The translations under genes and the position numbers were made by a program. From NCBI GenBank assembly GCA_945889575.1, contig CAMDBY010000020.1:1-14667 (forward strand): a stretch of 14,667 nt of DNA, in the 5' to 3' direction. The stretch's first letter is position 1. Every line of letters begins with the position of its first letter. A model generated the notes under the pieces. It did no database searches, was not told the origin of the DNA, and worked only from the letters and a program-made list of their open reading frames with translations. Source of the stretch: Bifidobacterium breve. Its GTDB lineage: Bacteria > Actinomycetota > Acidimicrobiia > Acidimicrobiales > Ilumatobacteraceae. Below, one piece after another: positions 7,211 through 13,839 of the stretch.

Positions 7211-8185
7211 ATGGCTGAAAGATTTGAAAACGGATTCGGTGGCTTGGTTGCTGTTGTCACTGGCGGCGGAACTGGCATGGGTCGCGAACTTGTTCGCCAG
7301 CTCACTGCACAAGGATGCGATGTTGCTACGTGCGATGTCATCGCAGAAAACCTTGCAGAGACAATTGCTATCTGTGCAGCAGACGGCAACTCCGGAAAAA
7401 TTCTTAGCCACATTGCAGATGTCTCAGATGAGGCTCAAGTTCTCGGGTTCCGCGACGCAGTGGCTGCATGGCGGCCACATGTCAATATTCTTTTCAACAA
7501 CGCCGGAATTGGCGGCGGTGGCAGCATTGTTGAGAACAGTCGCGATCAATGGGACAAAACATTCGGTGTGTGCTGGTTCGGCGTGTACTACAACACACGC
7601 GCATTTATGGACTTGCTTCTTGCAGCGCCATTCGGTCACATTGTGAACACAAGTTCAGTCAATGGTTTCTGGGCATCACTTGGACCAAACACTCCACACA
7701 GTGCCTATAGCGCAGCAAAGTTTGCCGTCAAGGGTTTCACCGAAGCACTCATCACTGATTTCCGTATCAATGCTCCGACACTGCGCGCATCAGTCGTGAT
7801 GCCTGGCCATATCGGCACTGACATTGCAATTAATTCAAGCAAGTTGCTCGGCAACGACCCAGCCACAATGACTTCCGATCAATTGAAAACATCACGCGCA
7901 CGGATGGCTCGCGCCGGCATCGACACTGCGACAGTCTCTGACGATGACCTTCGTGCGTTTATGGCCGCCGGTGCACAAGCTTTCCGCGACAGCGCGCCAA
8001 TGTCGGCAGCTGAAGCATCTGCATTTATTTTGGCCAGCGTGCAACGCGGCGACTGGCGCATTCTCGTCGGTGACGATGCGGTAATTCTTGATGAACTGGT
8101 ACGTGAAAATCCAAAAGATGCGTATCTGCCAGAGTTCCACGAAAAAGTGCAAGCCCGCGGAGCCCTCGGAGCCATTGCTCGTTAA
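7211..8185 (+). CDS. Short-chain dehydrogenase/reductase (NAD(P)-dependent)
   Basis: A 324-residue Rossmann-fold oxidoreductase. The cofactor motif TGGGTGMG (17-24) is followed by an acidic D42 after the second strand, which suggests NAD(H) preference. NNAG (96-99), S149 in NTSSVNG and Y166-SAA-K170 complete the catalytic tetrad. At about 75 residues longer than the usual 250, it has an extended C-terminal part (about 205-324) beyond the substrate loop, rich in Ala and acidic residues, probably a lid specific to its subfamily. ATG 7211 is preferred because AGGGGG ends 6 nt upstream; ATG 7208 is the alternative, and a GTG at 7166 lies inside the -10. The substrate is unknown; oxidation of a secondary alcohol or reduction of a ketone is the generic reaction. 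The gene is followed by a strong stem-loop. Confidence 0.92.
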   Translation: MAERFENGFGGLVAVVTGGGTGMGRELVRQLTAQGCDVATCDVIAENLAETIAICAADGNSGKILSHIADVSDEAQVLGFRDAVAAWRPHVNILFNNAGIGGGGSIVENSRDQWDKTFGVCWFGVYYNTRAFMDLLLAAPFGHIVNTSSVNGFWASLGPNTPHSAYSAAKFAVKGFTEALITDFRINAPTLRASVVMPGHIGTDIAINSSKLLGNDPATMTSDQLKTSRARMARAGIDTATVSDDDLRAFMAAGAQAFRDSAPMSAAEASAFILASVQRGDWRILVGDDAVILDELVRENPKDAYLPEFHEKVQARGALGAIAR

Positions 8186-8188
8186 TCC

Positions 8189-8206
8189 GTGCAACTGAAG
8201 TTGCAC
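8189..8206 (+). terminator. Stem-loop after SDR gene
   Basis: GTGCAAC (8189-8195) and GTTGCAC (8200-8206) form a perfect 7-bp stem with a TGAA tetraloop, 4 nt after the SDR stop codon. The following TAATCGG is only weakly T-containing, so it is either a terminator without a U-tract or a 3'-end stabiliser. Confidence 0.5.
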
Positions 8207-8223
8207 TAATCGGTCCATTGCGT

Positions 8224-8261
8224 TGACCTTCTGTTTACCTAGAGGTCACCTTTTGAGGTGA
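8224..8261 (+). promoter_or_regulatory. Two mutually exclusive hairpins in front of the small membrane protein gene
   Basis: TGACCT (8224-8229) pairs with AGGTCA (8243-8248). TCACCT (8246-8251) pairs with AGGTGA (8256-8261) around a TTTG loop, and this second right arm is the Shine-Dalgarno of the GTG at 8272. The two stems share 8246-8248 and cannot both be complete. Forming the first would free the ribosome site, an anti-sequestor arrangement. TTGACC (8223-8228) may instead be a -35 box. Confidence 0.35.
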
Positions 8262-8271
8262 GTATTGAGTT

Positions 8272-8559
8272 GTGAAAAGCAAGCGTTTAAATACTCAATT
8301 TCTTCAATCAATTGGCGCGTACGGATGCGCACTCTTTATCGGTGTTTACCTCGCATCGTCATATTCCGGGATCGCGACAAAAGCCGTATTCATCTTGATT
8401 CCCATCATCACTCTCAAGATCGCACGCTCTCGCACGCAGGCCACAAATGCCATCATTAAGTTCCCAGCCGAGGCCGCAAGCGCGTCAACCCATGAGCTCG
8501 CCGAACGTCACCTTGACATGCATTCTCGCTATATCGATGTTGTGAGCCAAGCCTCCTAA
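8272..8559 (+). CDS. Small two-helix membrane protein of unknown function
   Basis: A 95-residue protein I do not recognise. It has a short basic N-terminus (MKSKR), two hydrophobic segments (about 13-31 and 34-50) separated by a tight turn, then a basic stretch (ARSR, 51-54) and a polar, His/Glu-rich tail (55-95). The positive-inside rule suggests a helical hairpin with both ends in the cytoplasm. The GTG at 8272 is chosen for GAGGTGAG (8255-8262), 9 nt upstream; a TTG at 8265 is in another frame and gives an unconvincing Arg/His-rich product. The gene lies 86 bp after the SDR and 34 bp before the F420-type oxidoreductase. Its ribosome site can be hidden in a hairpin. Reality as a gene rests on the membrane pattern and the ribosome site. 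Confidence 0.7.
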   Translation: MKSKRLNTQFLQSIGAYGCALFIGVYLASSYSGIATKAVFILIPIITLKIARSRTQATNAIIKFPAEAASASTHELAERHLDMHSRYIDVVSQAS

Positions 8560-8581
8560 TTTCTCACCCGCCATCACCGCC

Positions 8582-8587
8582 TAGTGT
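8582..8587 (+). promoter_or_regulatory. -10 element TAGTGT, probable leaderless start
   Basis: TAGTGT matches TANNNT and ends exactly 6 nt before ATG 8594, the same geometry as at 2470-2482. No Shine-Dalgarno precedes the ATG, so the oxidoreductase mRNA is probably leaderless. Confidence 0.55.
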
Positions 8588-8593
8588 GTGGAG

Positions 8594-9634
8594 ATGGCAA
8601 AGAACATCTCACTCGGATACGGCAGCGGTTACTGGGGCAGCGGCCCACCAGCAAACGCATTAGAAGCAATTCAGGAAGCTGACCGACTCGGGTTTGACAG
8701 TGTGTGGACTGCAGAGGCATACGGCAGTGACGCATTAAGTCCCCTTGCATGGTGGGGTTCTCAAACCAAAAATATTCGCTTGGGCACTTCCATTATGCAG
8801 ATGGGTGCGCGCACGCCAGCCGCAACTGCAATGGCATCTATGACCATGGATCATCTCAGCGGAGGCAGATTCATATTGGGTCTTGGTGCATCAGGGCCGC
8901 AAGTTGTCGAAGGCTGGTACGGACAGCCGTACGAAAAGCCACTTGCTCGTACACGTGAATACATTGACATCATTCGCAGCATTGTGCGCCGCGACAAGCC
9001 AGTGAACTACCACGGCAAGTTTTACAACATGCCAATTGAAGGCGGAACTGGCCTTGGTAAACCACTGAAGAGCACCGTGCATCCGTTCCGTCCTGACATT
9101 CCAATTTTCCTCGGAGCTGAAGGTCCGAAGAACGTTGCTCTTTCTGCAGAAATTTGTGACGGCTGGTTGCCGTTGTTTTTCTCGCCGAAAGAAGATGCTC
9201 ATTATCGCCGCTGCCTCAACGAAGGATTCGCAAAGAGTGGCGAAGCAAATAAAGCAGACCGCTTCGAAATTGCTGCCACCGTGTCCATTATTGTGGGAGA
9301 CGATGTTGAGAAATGCGCCAATATGATGCGCCCGATGCTTGCTCTGTACGCAGGTGGTATGGGTGCACGCGGAACCAACTTCCACTTTGAGGTATTCGCT
9401 CGTATGGGGTATGAAGATGTCGCGCTGAAAGTGCAAGATCTGTACCTTGCTGGCAAGAAGGACGAAGCCGCCGCTTGTATTCCCCTGTCAATGGTGGAAG
9501 ACGTTGCTCTGGTTGGCCCCATCGAAAAGATCCGAGACGACATGGCCAAATGGCGTGAGTCGTGCATCACCACATTTCTGGTGAGCGGACCAGCACAGGT
9601 GCTGTCTAAATACGCAGACATCATCCACGGCTAG
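8594..9634 (+). CDS. LLM-class F420-dependent oxidoreductase (Rv3520c-like)
   Basis: A 346-residue luciferase-like monooxygenase-fold (TIM barrel) protein. The pattern ALEAIQEADRLGFDSVWTAE, then IRLGTSIMQMGARTPAATAM, HLSGGRFILGLGASGPQVVEGWYGQ and FLGAEGPKNVALSAEICDGW is characteristic of the actinobacterial F420-binding subfamily near mycobacterial Rv3520c, not of FMN-using bacterial luciferases. It implies that the host makes coenzyme F420. Substrate unknown; hydride transfer to or from a hydrophobic ketone, alcohol or enone is the general chemistry. The start is ATG 8594, 6 nt after a TAGTGT -10. A GTG 6 nt earlier adds two residues but would fall upstream of the predicted transcript. The nuclease gene follows after 44 bp on the same strand. 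Confidence 0.92.
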   Translation: MAKNISLGYGSGYWGSGPPANALEAIQEADRLGFDSVWTAEAYGSDALSPLAWWGSQTKNIRLGTSIMQMGARTPAATAMASMTMDHLSGGRFILGLGASGPQVVEGWYGQPYEKPLARTREYIDIIRSIVRRDKPVNYHGKFYNMPIEGGTGLGKPLKSTVHPFRPDIPIFLGAEGPKNVALSAEICDGWLPLFFSPKEDAHYRRCLNEGFAKSGEANKADRFEIAATVSIIVGDDVEKCANMMRPMLALYAGGMGARGTNFHFEVFARMGYEDVALKVQDLYLAGKKDEAAACIPLSMVEDVALVGPIEKIRDDMAKWRESCITTFLVSGPAQVLSKYADIIHG

Positions 9635-9678
9635 TTCAGAAAATCACTCCTGCCACACCGACATGAGAGAATAAGACG

Positions 9679-10458
9679 ATGTTCACCCCTCCGGAATACC
9701 TGTCGCCGTCCTCCATTGGCCTTTTTCGTGATTGCCCCCAGAAGTTCAAGCTCTCATATATAGACAAGATCAAAGAACCACCAGCGTGGCACCTGTATCT
9801 GGGTTCATTCGTTCATGAGGTTCTCGAATATCTCTATAAAGAAGATGCGGAGAACCGCACTCACGAGACGTTGAAGTCCATTGCGGCCGATCGCTGGACC
9901 AATCACGAATGGGCCACCAAAGTTGAAGCTCTCGAAGAAAAACCAGGGTCGCTTGCAGACTTCAAACGTGCTGCTTTTGAATCAATGACAAACCTGTGGT
10001 CTTTAGAAGACCCTTCAAGCACTGAACTCGACGGCATGGAACATGAAGTGTTCGCATCTATTGATGGTGTTGCCATGAAGGGCTATATCGACCGCTTTAT
10101 TTTTGCCGAAGACGGATCCGTGGTGATCTCTGATTACAAGACCGGAAAAATTCCGAACCCTAAATTCAAATCCGATGATGACAAGTTCTTTCAGTTGCTT
10201 GCATATGCCCTCATGCTTGAAGAATCAGACCAAGAATCAACGTCTCGAGTAGAGCTTCTCTATCTCACGCAGAAAGCCAAACACGACCTCACTGTTACCC
10301 CAGTAAAACTCAACATTGCCCGCGGTGTCATTGTGGAGACTCGTGAAAACATTGAGGCATCATGTGCGACGGGTGAATTCCATTGCAATGTCACCACATT
10401 GTGTAACTGGTGCCACTACAAAAAGATTGGCATCTGCCCTGCTCACGCAGGAAAGTAA
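9679..10458 (+). CDS. RecB/AddB/Cas4-like PD-(D/E)XK nuclease with predicted 4Fe-4S cluster
   Basis: A 259-residue single-domain nuclease. It opens with LSPSSIGLFRDCPQKFKLSYI, the usual entry to this family, with C19. H46 in GSFVHEVLEYL, D138 in GYIDRF, D152 and K154 in VISDYKTGK, and Q172/Y176 in QLLAYAL give the complete nuclease motif set. C242, C245 and C253 near the C-terminus pair with C19 in the AddB/Cas4 iron-sulfur pattern. Stand-alone proteins of this size occur across Actinobacteria (mycobacterial Rv2119 type). There is no CRISPR array or cas neighbour here, so general DNA end processing or repair is more likely than adaptation. It starts 44 bp after the oxidoreductase. A weak extended -10 (TGA-GAGAAT, 9664-9672) ends 6 nt before the ATG, so it might also have its own leaderless promoter. 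Its stop touches that of the convergent BVMO gene. Confidence 0.9.
   Translation: MFTPPEYLSPSSIGLFRDCPQKFKLSYIDKIKEPPAWHLYLGSFVHEVLEYLYKEDAENRTHETLKSIAADRWTNHEWATKVEALEEKPGSLADFKRAAFESMTNLWSLEDPSSTELDGMEHEVFASIDGVAMKGYIDRFIFAEDGSVVISDYKTGKIPNPKFKSDDDKFFQLLAYALMLEESDQESTSRVELLYLTQKAKHDLTVTPVKLNIARGVIVETRENIEASCATGEFHCNVTTLCNWCHYKKIGICPAHAGK
10438..10451. terminator. Small stem-loop near the nuclease/BVMO convergent junction
   Basis: CCTGC (10438-10442) and GCAGG (10447-10451) form a perfect GC-rich 5-bp stem with a TCAC loop, inside the last codons of the nuclease gene and 7 nt beyond the BVMO stop on the minus strand. A T-run on the minus strand appears only further on. A second short stem, CTCG/CGAG (10462-10473), lies inside the BVMO end. 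Possible overlapping terminators; weak evidence. Confidence 0.25.
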
Positions 10459-11961
10459 CTACTCGTAAACGAGGCAACCATCTTCAAGGTCGACGGTCGG
10501 CAGAACGTTCTTCTCCAACGTGTAGTTCTGATCATGCTTCCACTCTTGCTTGTCGCCTGACTTTGGCATGAGGTGTTGACTACGCATCAGGTAATTCGGA
10601 TTGAAGTTATCCGGATCCATCCACGCACCAACCGGCATGTCTGCGTCTTCAGGACGCAATTGTGGAGTGACACTGTGTACACCCTTTGCATCCATGTGTT
10701 TGAACAAACGAGTAATAAAGTCACCCATAATGTCAACACGCAGAGTCCAACTGGCACGGAAGTAACCAAATACCCACGCAAGGTTCGGTACACCCGTGAA
10801 CATCATGCCGCGATATGTCACGGTGTCAGCCCAGTTGAGTGGCTTGCCATCAAGTTCAAATGGAATATCGCCAAGAACACTGAGGTGAAAGCCAGTAGCT
10901 GTCACGACAATGTCAGCATCGATAACGGTGCCATCTTTCGTGCGCACGCCTGTTGGTGTAAACGTCTCAATTTCATCGGTCGCCATTGACACTTTGCCTG
11001 ATGTGATCCCAGCGAATAAGTCGCCTTCTGGCACGAATGCAATGCGCTGTTGCCACGGGCGATACTTGGGCGTGAAATGCTTTCCAATGTCATAACCCTC
11101 AGGCAACAGTGGCTTGATTCCGTCAAGCAGCGCATCCTTCACCATGTCTGGATATTGAAATGCCATGTCGGTAACAGCTTGGCCATCAAACAAAACCTTG
11201 CGACGAACAATTTCGTGAATCCACTCTTCATCTATTTCAAGTTGGCGAAGAGTATCTGCCAGATCATTTACATTTCGACCGGGGATGAAATACGTCGGTG
11301 AACGCTGCAACACGGTGATGTGTTCACAATCAGCTGCCATAGCTGGGACAAGAGTTGCAGCAGTTGCACCAGAGCCGATGACCAATACTTTTTTACCTTT
11401 GTAATCAAGATCTTTAGGCCATGTTTGTGGGTGCACAATTTGACCTTTGTATTGGTCCATACCTGGCCACTCTGGTGTGTATCCCTGTGAATGCTTGTAA
11501 TAGCCCTGGCACATCCATAAGAAATTGGCGGTCATCTGGAAGCTTTCACCTTTTGCAAGGTTTGTAACCGTGACGGTCCAGCGTTTGTCACGACTGCTCC
11601 ACGATGCTGCCGTGATTTCATGGCGATAGCGAATGTGTTTATCGATGTTGTTTTCAGAAATGACTTCTGCCATGTACTTCTTGATCTCTTCGGCACTTGC
11701 GAGAGGAGCAGATGTCCACGGCTTGAAGCGGTACCCGAATGTGTAGAGGTCACTGTCTGAACGAACACCGGGGTATGTGTGCATGTGCCAGGTGCCGCCG
11801 AATGTCTCGTACTTTTCCAAAATGACAAATGACTTACCCGGTGCCTGATCTTGCAAGTGATATGCGGAACCGATTCCAGATATTCCAGCGCCAACAATCA
11901 GTACGTCTACGTGCTCGGTTTTCCCTGCAGTTGGGGCGTTGATGGTGTCTGCCTGAGTCAT
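10459..11961 (-). CDS. EthA-like flavin-containing Baeyer-Villiger monooxygenase
   Basis: A 500-residue class B flavoprotein monooxygenase closely resembling mycobacterial EthA along its length. The FAD motif GAGISG (24-29) is followed by GGTWHMHTYPGVRSDSDLYT (55-74). The BVMO fingerprint is present with Tyr at position one, Y171-K-G-QIV-H-PQT-W181. The NADPH Rossmann motif GSGATA is at 196-201. LPEGYDIGKHFTPKYRPW and ASWTLRVD also match EthA. The family inserts oxygen beside a ketone carbonyl to give an ester or lactone, and can oxidise sulfur. ATG 11961 is chosen because AGGAGG (11971-11966) precedes it by 4 nt and TACAAT (11993-11988) puts transcription start near 11981; a GTG at 12000 lies upstream of that. 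No TetR-type EthR gene is adjacent. It is divergent from the amidohydrolase. Confidence 0.95.
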   Translation of the reverse strand: MTQADTINAPTAGKTEHVDVLIVGAGISGIGSAYHLQDQAPGKSFVILEKYETFGGTWHMHTYPGVRSDSDLYTFGYRFKPWTSAPLASAEEIKKYMAEVISENNIDKHIRYRHEITAASWSSRDKRWTVTVTNLAKGESFQMTANFLWMCQGYYKHSQGYTPEWPGMDQYKGQIVHPQTWPKDLDYKGKKVLVIGSGATAATLVPAMAADCEHITVLQRSPTYFIPGRNVNDLADTLRQLEIDEEWIHEIVRRKVLFDGQAVTDMAFQYPDMVKDALLDGIKPLLPEGYDIGKHFTPKYRPWQQRIAFVPEGDLFAGITSGKVSMATDEIETFTPTGVRTKDGTVIDADIVVTATGFHLSVLGDIPFELDGKPLNWADTVTYRGMMFTGVPNLAWVFGYFRASWTLRVDIMGDFITRLFKHMDAKGVHSVTPQLRPEDADMPVGAWMDPDNFNPNYLMRSQHLMPKSGDKQEWKHDQNYTLEKNVLPTVDLEDGCLVYE

Positions 11962-11987
11962 GGGGCCTCCTCGATTGACTTCTCCAT

Positions 11988-11993
11988 ATTGTA
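11988..11993 (-). promoter_or_regulatory. -10 element TACAAT for the BVMO gene
   Basis: TACAAT on the minus strand differs from TATAAT at one base. It predicts a transcript start near 11981 and a 20-nt leader containing AGGAGG. No clear -35. Confidence 0.6.
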
Positions 11994-12066
11994 GGTTCAC
12001 ATGCCTCTCAGGTGACCAGTCCTACTTTGCGTCGGGCTGCCTAACAATCGCGCAAGCTGACCCCAC

Positions 12067-12072
12067 TATGCT
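12067..12072 (+). promoter_or_regulatory. -10 element TATGCT for the amidohydrolase gene
   Basis: TATGCT fits TANNNT and predicts transcription from about 12079, a leader of about 15 nt holding GGGGG (12084-12088), and the ATG at 12094. No clear -35. The 132-bp gap to the divergent BVMO gene shows no strong operator-like palindrome. Confidence 0.5.
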
Positions 12073-12093
12073 GAGAAACGAACGGGGGTTCTA

Positions 12094-13839
12094 ATGTTCG
12101 ACCTACTTATTCGCGGGGGCACCGTTGTTGATGGCACTGGAGCACCGGCACGTATTGCCGACGTAGCTGTCACGAACGGTCGCATTGTGCAAGTTGCAGC
12201 AACCATCGTGGGAGAAGCTGCAGAAGAAATAGACGCCACAGGAAAACTTGTCACACCTGGCTTTATCGATATTCACACTCATTACGACGGTCAAATTAGT
12301 TGGGACACACTGCTTGAACCGTCAAGTGGTCATGGCGTTACCACTGTTGTCGTCGGTAACTGTGGCGTTGGTTTTGCACCCGTACGCCCTGGTCGCGAAG
12401 AGTGGCTAGTGCAACTAATGGAAGGAGTCGAAGATATTCCTGGCACTGCTCTTCATGAGGGCATCAACTGGGAGTGGGAAACATTCCCTGAATACCTCGA
12501 CGCCATTGATTCGCGAAATTATTCCATGGACATTGCTGCGTACGTTCCGCATGGTGCTGTTCGTGGCTATGTCATGGGTGACCGCGGTGCGCGCAATGAA
12601 GATGCAACACCACAAGACATCGCTGAGATGGCAACCATCGTGCGTGAAGCACGTGAAGCAGGTGCAGTTGGTTTCTCCACCAGTCGCACCATGGGACACA
12701 AAGCAAGAGATGGACAACCAGTTCCCGGAACATTTGCAAGTAGCACTGAACTAAACGCATTGGCCGACGCGCTGGTTGCTGGTGGTGGAGGCATTTTCGA
12801 AATTGCTCCCGAGGTTTTGCCAGATGGTGGAGATCAACCAACGATGGGAATGACCGAAGAATTGCAATGGATGGGAGACCTTGCATTGCGCACGGATTTG
12901 AAAGTCACCTACCTCTTACTGCAATACGCCACCATGCCAGATACATGGAAACAAGCTCTTGACTATTCCTCCATGATTTTGGAAAAGGGCGGATACCTGC
13001 GTCCACAAGTTGCAGCGCGCCCCTTCGGAATGATGGTGTGCTGGGCTGCGTATCACCCATTTGCAAAGCGTCCGACATTTATTTCACTTGCAGCGTCATT
13101 ATCGCTTGCTGACCTTCGCACCGAGTTGGCAAAACCATCAGTACGCGCACAGATTTTGTCAGAACCTGATGAACCAGTGAACACCGCAGTGCAGTTTGAT
13201 GGCCTCGCGACAGCACTCGGCATGATTCCGCACTTGATATACGCCATGGGCAACAACGTTGATTACGAACCAACTCCTGCAATGTCTGTCAAGGCACTCG
13301 CTGATGCTGCTGGCGTTTCAACATTTGAAATGGCATACGACCTACTCAATGAAAATGGTGGCACGGCATCTCTGATGTTCCCCACGTTGAACTATGTCGG
13401 CGAAAATCATGACGTCATTTATGAAATGCTCACCCACCCCGCGGCTATCAATGGTCTCAGTGACGGTGGCGCACATGTCCGCATGATCTGTGATGCCTCA
13501 ATACCTACGTATTTGTTGACTCACTGGGCACGCGACCGTGATCGCGGACCAAAACTCAGCATTGAAGAAGCAGTTCGTATTCAAACAACTGCTACTGCCG
13601 AGGTGATTGGCCTTTCAGATCGTGGGCAAGTCGCAGAAGGAATGCGCGCAGACATCAATGTCATCGACTTTGAAAACTTGCGACTGAACGCACCACATGC
13701 TGAGAACGACTTGCCAGCTGGTGGCCGCCGACTTTTACAATCCGCTGATGGTTACGTGGCAACAATTGTGAATGGTGCCGTTACTCGTCGTAACGGTGTC
13801 GACACAGGCGCTCGTCCTGGTCGACTCGTCCGCGCCTAA
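12094..13839 (+). CDS. D-aminoacylase-like amidohydrolase with atypical metal site
   Basis: The 581-residue protein has the amidohydrolase superfamily layout: an N-terminal beta segment (LLIRGGTVVDGTGAPA), GFIDIHTHYDGQ with H61 and H63, C90 in GNCGVGFAP, the catalytic-type D457 in GLSDGGAHV, and a C-terminal beta part ending GADINVIDF-type strands. These match the N-acyl-D-amino-acid deacylase group. However, where D-aminoacylase has ATHMRDE and ISHHK, which supply two His ligands of its tight zinc, this protein has IFEIAPE (about 235-241) and TYLLLQ (272-277), with no His. So deacylation of N-acyl-D-amino acids cannot be assumed. There is no signal peptide. Start ATG 12094 follows GGGGG (12084-12088) by 5 nt. 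Its stop overlaps the convergent MFS gene by 4 bp. Fold certain, substrate unknown. Confidence 0.9.
   Translation: MFDLLIRGGTVVDGTGAPARIADVAVTNGRIVQVAATIVGEAAEEIDATGKLVTPGFIDIHTHYDGQISWDTLLEPSSGHGVTTVVVGNCGVGFAPVRPGREEWLVQLMEGVEDIPGTALHEGINWEWETFPEYLDAIDSRNYSMDIAAYVPHGAVRGYVMGDRGARNEDATPQDIAEMATIVREAREAGAVGFSTSRTMGHKARDGQPVPGTFASSTELNALADALVAGGGGIFEIAPEVLPDGGDQPTMGMTEELQWMGDLALRTDLKVTYLLLQYATMPDTWKQALDYSSMILEKGGYLRPQVAARPFGMMVCWAAYHPFAKRPTFISLAASLSLADLRTELAKPSVRAQILSEPDEPVNTAVQFDGLATALGMIPHLIYAMGNNVDYEPTPAMSVKALADAAGVSTFEMAYDLLNENGGTASLMFPTLNYVGENHDVIYEMLTHPAAINGLSDGGAHVRMICDASIPTYLLTHWARDRDRGPKLSIEEAVRIQTTATAEVIGLSDRGQVAEGMRADINVIDFENLRLNAPHAENDLPAGGRRLLQSADGYVATIVNGAVTRRNGVDTGARPGRLVRA

Noticed and set aside
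8588..8593. GTG start at 8588 for the F420-type oxidoreductase
   Set aside because: It lies in the spacer between the -10 element and the predicted transcript start at ATG 8594.
8891..9436. 181-aa open frame on the minus strand inside the F420-type oxidoreductase gene
   Set aside because: Low-complexity Cys/His/Phe composition, no motif and no ribosome site; a shadow of a well-supported gene.
9679..10458. Assignment of the Fe-S nuclease as CRISPR Cas4
   Set aside because: No repeat-spacer array and no cas1 or cas2 anywhere in the window; stand-alone actinobacterial relatives explain it better.
11962..12000. GTG start at 12000 for the BVMO
   Set aside because: It lies upstream of the TACAAT -10, while AGGAGG directly precedes ATG 11961 and the EthA alignment starts after it.
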